Position numbers and translations under genes: made by a program. From the NCBI GenBank assembly GCA_020851555.1, contig JADZCM010000016.1, forward strand, positions 1 through 57,921: DNA of 57,921 nt. The letters are read 5' to 3'. How positions within the stretch are numbered: position 1 is the first letter of the stretch; each line of letters starts with the position of its first letter. The notes under the pieces were generated by a model. It did not search any database and had not been told where the DNA came from. It worked only from the letters and a program-made list of their open reading frames with translations. Shown here in pieces: positions 28,731 through 35,806 of the stretch. The DNA is from Bryobacterales bacterium (GTDB taxonomy: Bacteria; Acidobacteriota; Terriglobia; Bryobacterales; Bryobacteraceae).

Positions 28731-30650
28731 ATGAGCGGAATCGCCGGGTTCTATCTGAGGGATGGCGAGCCCGGCGCGGCCACGCTTGAACGCATGTGCG
28801 GCGCAATCCGCCACCGGGGTCCCGATGGTGAGGACTACTTCCTTGCGGGAGGCTGCGGCCTGGGCATCCGCCGGCTGAACGCCATCGGCCTGGAAAGCGG
28901 CGGGCAGCCCATCGCCGGCCGCGGCGGCAGGCTCCACCTGGTCTTGGACGGGACCATCTACAACTGCCGGGAACTGCGCGAACAGCTTTCCGCGCGGGGA
29001 CGCCGCTTCACCACGCGCAGCGATACGGAAGTGCTGGAGCGCCTCTATGAGGAGGAGGGCGTCCAGGGCGTCGGGCGGCTCCGCGGGCCGTTCGCCTGCG
29101 CCATCTGGGACGCGCCTTCCAGGCGGCTGACGCTGGCCAGAGACCGGCTGGGTAAAAAGCCGCTGTACTATGCCGCCACGCCGCGCGGGCTTTACTTCGC
29201 CAGCGAACTGAAGTGCTTCCGCGGCCTGGACATCGATTTCGAACTGGACCGGGACGCTCTGCGGCTCTACTTCCAGTTCGGATACATCCCGGAGCCGCGG
29301 TCGCCGTTCAAGGCCGTGCGCAAGCTGCTGCCGGGCAGTTGGCTGAGCTATGACGACGGCGGGGGTGTGTGCCAGGACCGGTACTGGCGTCTTCCGCCTC
29401 CCACGGAACGGCCCCCGGCCGGCCTCGACATCGCGGCGGCCCGCGAGCGCCTGCGCGAGTTGTTCGACGAGGCGGTGCGGGTCCGCATGTCGGCCGGCAT
29501 TCCGCTGGGAGCTTTTCTCAGCGGCGGCATCGATTCCAGTTCGGTGGTGGCCTCGATGGCGCTGCAATCGCCGGAACCGGTGAAGACCTTCTCCATCGGC
29601 TTCGAGGAGAGCGCCTTCGACGAACTTGCATACGCCCGGCTCGTCGCCGGGCGCTGGCGCACCGAACACCACGAGATGGTGGTGAAGCCGGATTCGATCG
29701 AACTGGCCGGCAAGCTGGCCTCCCACCTGGATGAACCCTTCGCGGACGCCTCGGCCATCCCGACTTACATCGTCTCGGAATTCGCCGCCAGGCACGTGAA
29801 GGCCGCCCTCACGGGCGACGGCGGCGACGAGTTGTTCGCCGGTTACGAGAGTTTCTTCCGGCTGGAGAGCCTGCGTCCGCTGGACCGCCTGCCGCAGGCG
29901 CTGCGCCGGTTCATCGCGCGCGTGTCCGAGACGCTGCCGTACCGGGTGTACGGGAAGAACTACTTGTGGATGATCAGCCGCCCAACGGCGCTGGAGCGGT
30001 ATTTTGAGTTCAATCACACCCCCTACTTCCTGAGGCGGGAACTGCTGGAGCCGGAGTGGATGCTGCCCGCCGAAGGGGCCTTCCTCCAGGCGGAACTGGC
30101 GGATTGCCTGCTTCCGGGCGAGGACGCGCTCACCCAGGCGATGTACTTCGAGCAAACCGCAAAGCTGGCCGGCGACATGCTGGTGAAGACGGACCGCATG
30201 TCGATGGCGGCGTCCCTCGAAGTGCGCTGCCCGCTAATGGATCACAGACTGGCGGAGTTTGCAGCGGCCCTGCCGCACTCCTGGAAGATGGACCGCGGGG
30301 TGGGGAAAGCGCTGTTCCGGCAGGCGCTCGGCGGCCGCCTGCCGCCGGAGATCCTGCGGCGGGGCAAGATGGGCTTTGGCGTTCCGCTCCCGGTCTGGTT
30401 CCGCGGCCCGCTCCGCGAGATGCTGTGGGACAGCCTGCTCGGCGTACGGTTTCTCGGCCGCGGGATCGCGCGCCCGGAGTTTGTTCGCTACCTTCTGGAG
30501 GAACACCAGAGGGGCCGGCGGGACAACTCCATCCGTCTGTGGATGCTGCTGATGCTGGACCTCTGGTTCGAGCAATGGGGATCGGAGTTGCGGCCCTCCA
30601 CGCCCCCGCCGGCAGCGCGCGGGACGCGGGGAACCGGTATGGGACAATGA
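28731..30650 (+). CDS. Asparagine-synthase-like amidotransferase lacking the catalytic Cys2
   Basis: A 639-residue class II amidotransferase of the AsnB type, close in style to the exosortase-associated EPS amidotransferases. The ATP-pyrophosphatase loop SGGIDSS is intact (264-270), and GDGGDELFAGYESFFR is present. The glutaminase half is damaged: the protein starts MSGIAGF, so the nucleophile that must be Cys2 is Ser (codon AGC at 28734), and the glutamine-binding NGEIYN is DGTIYN (73-78). RHRGPDGED and RSDTEVL remain. Known class II enzymes need Cys2, so glutamine use is probably lost and free ammonia or another donor is used. It shares an operon-like position with the sugar dehydrogenase, 10 bases downstream. 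Confidence 0.88.
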   Translation: MSGIAGFYLRDGEPGAATLERMCGAIRHRGPDGEDYFLAGGCGLGIRRLNAIGLESGGQPIAGRGGRLHLVLDGTIYNCRELREQLSARGRRFTTRSDTEVLERLYEEEGVQGVGRLRGPFACAIWDAPSRRLTLARDRLGKKPLYYAATPRGLYFASELKCFRGLDIDFELDRDALRLYFQFGYIPEPRSPFKAVRKLLPGSWLSYDDGGGVCQDRYWRLPPPTERPPAGLDIAAARERLRELFDEAVRVRMSAGIPLGAFLSGGIDSSSVVASMALQSPEPVKTFSIGFEESAFDELAYARLVAGRWRTEHHEMVVKPDSIELAGKLASHLDEPFADASAIPTYIVSEFAARHVKAALTGDGGDELFAGYESFFRLESLRPLDRLPQALRRFIARVSETLPYRVYGKNYLWMISRPTALERYFEFNHTPYFLRRELLEPEWMLPAEGAFLQAELADCLLPGEDALTQAMYFEQTAKLAGDMLVKTDRMSMAASLEVRCPLMDHRLAEFAAALPHSWKMDRGVGKALFRQALGGRLPPEILRRGKMGFGVPLPVWFRGPLREMLWDSLLGVRFLGRGIARPEFVRYLLEEHQRGRRDNSIRLWMLLMLDLWFEQWGSELRPSTPPPAARGTRGTGMGQ

Positions 30651-30660
30651 GCGCCAGGAG

Positions 30661-31941
30661 ATGCAATTGACATCCGATTATCCGAAAAACAGGGTCGCTG
30701 TCTTCGGGCTGGGCTACGTTGGAGCGGTGACGGCGGCGTGCCTGTCCGAACTGGGGTGCCCGGTGACCGGCGTGGACCGGGACCCACTGAAAGTGGATGC
30801 GCTTCTTGCCGGCAAGAGCCCGTTCTACGAGCCGGGCCTGGACGGGATTATCCGTCGGAATGCCGCCGCCCGGCGTCTCAGCGCGACAGCGTCGGCGCAG
30901 GATGCCGTCGAGCGGACGGATATTGCGCTGGTTTGCGTCGGCACCCCATCCGAGCGGAACGGAAATCTGAGCGTTGAGCAACTGCGCCGGGTCTCGGCGG
31001 AAATCGCGGAGGCCCTGAGGCGCAGTCCTAAGCCCTACCTGGTGACGGTGCGCAGCACGGTGTTTCCCGGCACCTGCGAAGAGGTGGTGGCTCCGGCTTT
31101 CGAGGGACTCGCCGTGCAGGTGGTCTGCAACCCCGAATTCCTGCGCGAAGGCGCCGCGGTCGAGGATTTCATGCAGCCGTCGCTGGTAGTGGTGGGGAGC
31201 GCGGACCCTCAGGCGGCCGCCCGTGTCGCCCGGTTGTACGAGCCGCTGGGCGTGACGCCGCACCTGGTCAGCCTGCGCACGGCGGAGATGATCAAGTACG
31301 CCTGCAACGCGTTTCACGCGGTCAAAATCGCGTTCGCCAATGAGATCGGCGCCATGGCCTCGAAGCTCGGAGCGCCGCCCGAGGAGGTCATGGAGACGCT
31401 TTGCCGGGACGTGAAGCTGAATGCCTCGGCGGCCTATCTGAAGCCGGGCTTCGCTTTCGGGGGTTCCTGCCTGCCGAAAGACCTGCGCGCCCTGGTTTTC
31501 CGCGCATCCAGGCTGGACCTGAGACTGCCGCTGCTGGAGGCCACCCTGCCGAGCAACGGGCAGCACCTGGGGCGCGCCATCCAGCGCGTCATGGACCTCC
31601 CCGCCGGGCGGCTGGGCGTCTTTGGGCTGTCGTTCAAGGAGAACACCGACGACCTGCGGGAAAGCCCGGTGATCGAACTGCTGGAGCACCTCATCGGAAA
31701 GGGGCGCGACGTGCGGGTCTTCGACCCGCAGATCCGCCTGGGCAGCATCTACGGCAGCAATCGCCAGTTCGTGCTGACGGCGATCCCGCACATCGGGCGG
31801 CTGATGGCGGAATCACTCGACGAACTGCTGGGCTGGGCCGGGCACGTCGTCGTGACGCAGCGTCCTTCGCCCGAGATGGCGCGCAAGATCCTCGACTCCG
31901 GCGTGCCGGTGGTCGAACTGGCGGGCCCGCTGGAGCGGTGA
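30661..31941 (+). CDS. UDP-glucose/GDP-mannose dehydrogenase family, AlgD-like
   Basis: A 426-residue NAD-dependent sugar-nucleotide dehydrogenase that oxidises C6 to a uronate. It shows the Rossmann start VAVFGLGYVGAVTAACLSE, CVGTPS, a PEFLREGAAVEDF motif, and catalytic Cys270 in FGGSCLPKDLRAL. The FAFGGSCLPKD form and KLNASAAYLKPGF favour the GDP-mannose 6-dehydrogenase (AlgD) branch over UDP-glucose dehydrogenase, but this is not certain. AGGAG touches the ATG at 30661, so the in-frame TTG at 30667 may be the true start. The product would feed a uronic-acid-containing exopolysaccharide. Confidence 0.88.
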   Translation: MQLTSDYPKNRVAVFGLGYVGAVTAACLSELGCPVTGVDRDPLKVDALLAGKSPFYEPGLDGIIRRNAAARRLSATASAQDAVERTDIALVCVGTPSERNGNLSVEQLRRVSAEIAEALRRSPKPYLVTVRSTVFPGTCEEVVAPAFEGLAVQVVCNPEFLREGAAVEDFMQPSLVVVGSADPQAAARVARLYEPLGVTPHLVSLRTAEMIKYACNAFHAVKIAFANEIGAMASKLGAPPEEVMETLCRDVKLNASAAYLKPGFAFGGSCLPKDLRALVFRASRLDLRLPLLEATLPSNGQHLGRAIQRVMDLPAGRLGVFGLSFKENTDDLRESPVIELLEHLIGKGRDVRVFDPQIRLGSIYGSNRQFVLTAIPHIGRLMAESLDELLGWAGHVVVTQRPSPEMARKILDSGVPVVELAGPLER

Positions 31942-32204
31942 AGCGGCCTCCGGCGCCGGCTCTCGAGCAGGCACCGCCTGATCCCGTCCGTTGCCTCCAG
32001 CCGTACGCGGTCCGGCGAACCGGCGATGCGGTAGACCGCCCGGGCGCCGGTGTCTGCCTGAAGCGAGTGGCAGGTCCAGCCATCGGCCTCCCGGATGCGG
32101 ATGGAGCCGTCGTCCCCCATCATTATGGCCAGCGCGCCGCCGGAAGCTTCCGGAGACAGGGCGATTTCAAGCAGGCCCGCGGCCAGCTCAAACATGTCCG
32201 GCAT
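31749..32204 (-). CDS. Small unknown protein behind a sigma-28-like promoter
   Basis: A 151-residue frame from ATG 32202-32204 (MPDMFELAAGLLEIALSPEA, then LAIMMGDDGSIRIREADGW). The first 88 codons, which do not overlap another gene, have the strong G/C third-position bias of its neighbours and look coding. The last 64 codons overlap the 3' end of the dehydrogenase gene antisense, are Ser/Thr/Pro-rich and may be read-through, so the true stop or a frameshift is uncertain. The start lies 7 bases after a sigma-28-like -10, implying an almost leaderless mRNA. I do not recognise the family; it is not FlgM-like. It is divergent from fliW-csrA. Confidence 0.5.
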   Translation of the reverse strand: MPDMFELAAGLLEIALSPEASGGALAIMMGDDGSIRIREADGWTCHSLQADTGARAVYRIAGSPDRVRLEATDGIRRCLLESRRRRPLHRSSGPASSTTGTPESRILRAISGEGRCVTTTCPAQPSSSSSDSAISRPMCGIAVSTNWRLLP

Positions 32205-32211
32205 GCTGGAC

Positions 32212-32237
32212 TTATCGCCCGGAGAAGCCGTTCTTTC
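32212..32237 (-). promoter_or_regulatory. Candidate sigma-28 promoter of the small unknown gene
   Basis: On the minus strand, GAAAGAAC (32237-32230), 10 bases, then GGCGATAA (32219-32212), followed by GTCC and the ATG. Consensus for FliA-type factors is TAAAGTTT-N11-GCCGATAA. The -10 differs at one base and the spacer is one shorter. The same layout occurs before the sigma factor gene at 37899-37924. Confidence 0.5.
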
Positions 32238-32394
32238 CGGGCGCTCCTGCAAGACCCGCCGGATCAGCCGGGGGACCGGCTCGCCTGTAGCGTAGGGCGA
32301 TAGACCCGTACGGTGCGCCGAGTGCGCGAGAGTCCGCCGGCAGCTGGCCGCTTTGCCGTGGGGCGGAGAAGATGCTAAATTCGCCAGTGCGGAG

Positions 32395-32859
32395 ATGCCA
32401 CAGCTTGAATCTAGGTACTTCGGAACGGTCGAGTACGAGCCGGATTCCGTCTTCGATTTTCCGGCCGGCCTTCCGGGCTTCGAGACGGAGAAGCAATTCC
32501 TGTTTGTCGAGCAGGCGGCGAACAGGCCGCTGGTTTTTCTCCAGAGCGTGGTCACGCCGGTACTCTGTTTCCTGGCCGTAGCCGCGCACGTGGTGGCGCC
32601 CGAATACCGGCTGCAACTGAGCGCCGAGGACCTGGCGGAACTGGACCTGCCCACCGATAGGCAGCCCGAAATCGGCCCTGACCTCCTGTGTTTGTTGCTG
32701 CTCAGCGTCGAGGAAGGCGCGGCGCCGACCGCCAACCTGCTCTCGCCCGTGGTGGTGAACCTGAGGCTCCGGCGGGGCTTGCAGGCGGTGCAGGCCGGTT
32801 CGGGCTACTCTCACCGCCACCCGCTGCCGGATGGCGGCACGGAGGCTCCATGCTCGTGA
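32395..32859 (+). CDS. fliW: Flagellar assembly factor FliW
   Basis: A 154-residue protein with the FliW pattern: SRYFGTVEYEPDSVFDFPAG, LPGFETEKQFLFVEQ, PLVFLQSVVTPVLCFLAVA and a late NLLSPVVVNLR. FliW binds CsrA and flagellin, and so sets flagellin translation in a three-part switch. The start at ATG 32395 is followed directly by the conserved region; an earlier TTG at 32353 is possible. It overlaps csrA by 10 bases, the common fliW-csrA order. No flagellin or structural flagellar gene is in the window. Confidence 0.92.
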   Translation: MPQLESRYFGTVEYEPDSVFDFPAGLPGFETEKQFLFVEQAANRPLVFLQSVVTPVLCFLAVAAHVVAPEYRLQLSAEDLAELDLPTDRQPEIGPDLLCLLLLSVEEGAAPTANLLSPVVVNLRLRRGLQAVQAGSGYSHRHPLPDGGTEAPCS

Positions 32860-33104
32860 TACGCAGGCGCGAAGGCGAGGCCATCCTGGTCGGAGAGGAC
32901 GTGGAGATCGAGGTCCTGGAGATCACTCCCGCGCGCGTCAAGCTGGGGATACGGGCGCCGGAGCGCGTGCCGATTCTACGCAAGGAACTACAGGCGACGC
33001 GCGAGCAGAACCTGGCAGCAGCGCGCGGCGTCACGGCGGAAGGGCTGGCGAGCCTGAGGCGGGCGTTGGGCGGGGCGGGGAATCCGCCGCACGCGGTACG
33101 CTAG
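32850..33104 (+). CDS. csrA: Carbon storage regulator CsrA
   Basis: An 84-residue RNA-binding translational regulator. MLVIRRREGEAILVGEDVEI, then ITPARVKLGIRAPERVPILRKEL, is the complete CsrA fold with the RNA-binding Arg and the usual R-A-P-x-x-V-P-I-x-R-x-E end. The C-terminal extension of about 25 residues is longer than in E. coli. Together with fliW it forms a regulatory pair; CsrA would bind GGA motifs in target leaders. Overlap with fliW implies coupled translation. Confidence 0.93.
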   Translation: MLVIRRREGEAILVGEDVEIEVLEITPARVKLGIRAPERVPILRKELQATREQNLAAARGVTAEGLASLRRALGGAGNPPHAVR

Positions 33105-33242
33105 GTCCCGTGCGGAGAACCCTGGCGAGACCGCGCACAACGCTTCGAGGCGCAGTACGGACGTCCTGAAAAGCAGCGGTCTTTTGAGGAACACGATGTT
33201 GGGGAATGCGGCCGGGGCTTGGAGTACAATGGAAAAGGAGTT

Positions 33243-33316
33243 TGGGAGGTCGTCTAACGGTAAGACCGCAGACTCTGGATCTGCTTATCGGGGTTCGAGT
33301 CCCTGCCTCCCAGCCA
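33243..33316 (+). tRNA. tRNA-Gln (CTG anticodon), CCA encoded
   Basis: Acceptor TGGGAGG (33243-33249) pairs with CCTCCCA (33306-33312), followed by G and CCA. The anticodon stem GCAGA/TCTGC frames the loop CTCTGGA with anticodon CTG. The T arm GGGGTTCGAGTCCC is canonical. A possible -10 (TACAAT, 33225-33230) lies 12 bases upstream. Confidence 0.93.
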
Positions 33317-33428
33317 CGCCCTCCGCCGGTTCCGCTTTCGCAATAGTTTACGATCAGCCTCAGGCTCATGGTGTCTACCGGCCGCCGTCCCGTCAGGAAG
33401 CGAAGCGCTGAAGCGGAAACAGAGGGGG

Positions 33429-33456
33429 ATCCGTGCCTTCCAGCCACGCCTTCCGC
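33429..33456 (+). repeat. Degenerate copy of the tRNA-Gln 3' end
   Basis: This 28-base stretch matches 33299-33326 (end of the tRNA-Gln T arm, acceptor, CCA and following bases) at 24 of 28 positions, centred on CCAGCCACGCC. The offset is exactly 130 bases. It may be the remnant of an integration at the tRNA or of a decayed tRNA copy. The 102 bases between hold no gene. Confidence 0.5.
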
Positions 33457-33513
33457 TCACCGCCGCCGGCGCTTCGGCACTCCGCTCGGAGGAGCCTTCC
33501 TGCCTGGACACCG

Positions 33514-34842
33514 TCAAAGGGAGTAAGTGTGGAATAGGTACACGAAGGTGGGCGGCACTCCCGGAGTGGTGCTCTTTACGAACGCGCCCTTAAACATGTG
33601 TCCGTAGCCGGCGCCGAACGTGAACCGGCGGTACCGGTAGGTTCCGAAGAAATCCAGTTCCTGTCCGACGTGCCGTCCGGCCGTGCCCGCCGGCGACCTG
33701 GCGATGGCGCGTCCCGCGGCGCTGTAGAGCGCGTCCCGTTCGCTCGCCAGCCACCATGAGTCATACATCAGGTTCAATGTCAGCGGCGCCTTCAGCGCGA
33801 ACGTCGCCTGCGAGCGGGCGGCGTGGATGTTCCTCCAGCCGAACAGGTCCATGTGCCCGAACTTGTCGTGCGTGGAGGGAAAAAGGACGTCGAATGCGCC
33901 CACCTTTGCCGTATTCCGCGGGTCCTTCGTTCCGGTGGCGAACTTGTATTCGGCGGCGACGTCCAAGGGCTTCCCGGAAAGCATCCACCGGCGGCTAAGG
34001 GCGCTGAACCAGGCGGCGGCGCGGTGGGTGGCCGCACCGTCCTTGCCCGCTTGCAGCGCCCCCTCCAGGCTGTACCGGAGCCCCTCCGGCAGGCGGCCGG
34101 TGAGACGCCCGCCGAACGTGTCAATCCGCCGGCGGTCGGTTCCCGCCGCGGCGCTGCCGCCGGCAAAGCCCGCGGGGCGATTCTGCTCGTGCCGCAGAAA
34201 GTAGAACTCGACCAGCTTCTCCCGCATCAGGTGCGGGAAGGAATTGTAAGTGCCCCAGACCCGCTCTCCCAACACCGGACGGTTGAACTCGCCCACGCGG
34301 ATCTTGACCGGGGCCAGCCAAAGCAACTCCACCTGGCCGCTGGCGGCGCGCCAGTAGGCCCGGATGCCGTCGAATCCCCGCGGTACGTTGCCCCAGTTGG
34401 CGGTGGCCAGCAACCGGGTTTCGCCGTAGGACAGCGCCATGCGTCCGGCCGTCAGGCCGAAACCCGTCTTGCGGTTGGGAAACAGCTCGAAATAGCTCTC
34501 GAACAGGTCGGCGGCGTCGCGATAAGAGCCCGGCGCGCTCTTCCCGAAACCCGGCGCGCGGGAATCCTGCACCGAGCCTTGCAGCTTCAGCCAGCCGGAG
34601 GGCGCATATGTCACCGTCAGACGGTTGCGCACCAGGAGCGTGTGGATGTCCGGTTCCCGCCCAAAAGACTGCCCGGTCCGCCGTTCATAGCGTTGCCTGG
34701 CCTCGGCGCTGATCTTGAGCTTCCCTCCGGTCTCCTTCGAGACCGACGCGGAGGCTCTGGCGGGCAAGTCCCAGCGCTGGGCGAAGGCGCCCAGGGCGGA
34801 AAGACACAGAATCGAGACAATTCCAGAACACGTTTTCAGCAC
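33514..34842 (-). CDS. Alginate-export-like outer-membrane barrel protein
   Basis: A 442-residue protein with a signal sequence (SGIVSILCLSALGAFAQ) from GTG 34842, with GGAG upstream. The mature part alternates hydrophobic and polar residues, as expected for a beta-barrel, and has RQRYERRTGQSFG, VRNRLTVTYAPSGWLKLQGS, SYGETRLLATANWGNVPRGF and a final Phe-rich strand (RRFTFGAGYGHMFKG). This pattern fits the alginate-export family (AlgE-like, PF13372), which also includes other porins, so the substrate is not certain. An AlgD-like dehydrogenase about 2 kb away makes a uronate polymer plausible. Confidence 0.7.
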   Translation of the reverse strand: MLKTCSGIVSILCLSALGAFAQRWDLPARASASVSKETGGKLKISAEARQRYERRTGQSFGREPDIHTLLVRNRLTVTYAPSGWLKLQGSVQDSRAPGFGKSAPGSYRDAADLFESYFELFPNRKTGFGLTAGRMALSYGETRLLATANWGNVPRGFDGIRAYWRAASGQVELLWLAPVKIRVGEFNRPVLGERVWGTYNSFPHLMREKLVEFYFLRHEQNRPAGFAGGSAAAGTDRRRIDTFGGRLTGRLPEGLRYSLEGALQAGKDGAATHRAAAWFSALSRRWMLSGKPLDVAAEYKFATGTKDPRNTAKVGAFDVLFPSTHDKFGHMDLFGWRNIHAARSQATFALKAPLTLNLMYDSWWLASERDALYSAAGRAIARSPAGTAGRHVGQELDFFGTYRYRRFTFGAGYGHMFKGAFVKSTTPGVPPTFVYLFHTYSL

Positions 34843-35037
34843 GAGTCGCTCCCGACCGGAGGTTCCCTCCCACCTGCGGCCTGCTGGAGCAACGGCTAGC
34901 GAAGGAACCGACCCCGACGTACCAGTGTACACATCCTCCAGGCTGCCCGGCTCGATCGGGAGGCCGCCTCCGGCGGTGCGCAGGTATTTGCCGAAGGGCG
35001 GCCCAACGCAGAAAGGCCCGGAAGCCGGAGCGCGGGT

Positions 35038-35685
35038 TCACGCTGTCATCGTCAGAATGCCCTTGTCCCTCAGGCTGGAGAGGGCCAGGTGGTAGCGGCT
35101 GCGGATGCCGGTCTTCTCGTAGAGGTGTTTGAGGTGGATCTTCACGGTGCCGGGGCGGATTCCGAGCTCCTGTGCGATCTCTCCATTCGTCAGGCCTTGC
35201 TCGACCAGGCCGAAAATCTGCGCCTCCCGGGGCGTCAACTCAGACCGGGTCGTCCGGAAAGCCCGGGGGGAGGAGCGGAAGATGATGTCCTCCATCCAAG
35301 TCGAACCGTTTCCGGCTGCCCTCAGCGAGGAGACCAGGGTCTCGGGGGACGCCACCTTGCGCACCACCCCTTTGGCGCCCGCCTGCACGAACCTCAGCGC
35401 CTCGGCCTCGGTCATGGAACCGCCCCACACCACTACGCCCACATTGCCGTGGCTCGCGTTCAGGCTGAGTATCCAGTGGATAATGCCGTTTGTTCCGAGT
35501 CCCTTGTCGGCCAATACCACCCGGGGGGGATGCTGGTGGACCATGCGAACGGCGTCGTCCAGGGTGCTGACAGCCCATGCGAACTTCAGGTCCGGACATG
35601 AATCCAGGATGAACCGGACCCCGGCGGCCGTGACAGGCTGGGTATCGCAGACTCCGACAGTGGTGTGAGGAGGAAGGTCAGGCAT
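35038..35685 (-). CDS. LuxR-family response regulator with atypical receiver
   Basis: A 215-residue regulator. The C-terminal helix-turn-helix is typical (ELTPREAQIFGLVEQG, LTNGEIAQELGIRPGTVKIH, LKHLYEKTG). The N-terminal receiver is unusual: the first acidic pair is C-D (GVCDTQPV), the accepting Asp is in VVLADKGLGTNG without the usual M-P-G, and the expected Thr/Ser strand reads VVVWGGS. The late Lys is kept (GVVRKVAS). It may respond weakly to phosphorylation. No kinase is adjacent. It is divergent from the CpaE/MinD-like gene across a palindrome at 35720-35738. Confidence 0.82.
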   Translation of the reverse strand: MPDLPPHTTVGVCDTQPVTAAGVRFILDSCPDLKFAWAVSTLDDAVRMVHQHPPRVVLADKGLGTNGIIHWILSLNASHGNVGVVVWGGSMTEAEALRFVQAGAKGVVRKVASPETLVSSLRAAGNGSTWMEDIIFRSSPRAFRTTRSELTPREAQIFGLVEQGLTNGEIAQELGIRPGTVKIHLKHLYEKTGIRSRYHLALSSLRDKGILTMTA

Positions 35686-35719
35686 GGGTGCATTTCCGGA
35701 CGGATCTGGCGGTATTCAC

Positions 35720-35738
35720 CTTGACTGATATGGTCAAG
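35720..35738. promoter_or_regulatory. Palindrome between LuxR and CpaE-like genes
   Basis: CTTGAC, 7 bases, GTCAAG: a perfect 6-bp inverted repeat in the divergent control region. On the minus strand TTGACC would serve as a -35 for the LuxR gene (a TACCGC lies 17 bases on). It could be an operator of the LuxR product. Confidence 0.35.
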
Positions 35739-35806
35739 AAACCTAGTGGGGAGGGAGGGGTGGATTTCTCAAACTTCCTTGGGCGGGACCGATCAGGATT
35801 AGAGGC

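Noticed and set aside
34959..34976. GC-rich mini hairpins (GGAGG/CCTCC, CCGCC/GGCGG)
   Set aside because: Five-base stems are expected by chance at this GC content and there is no U-run.
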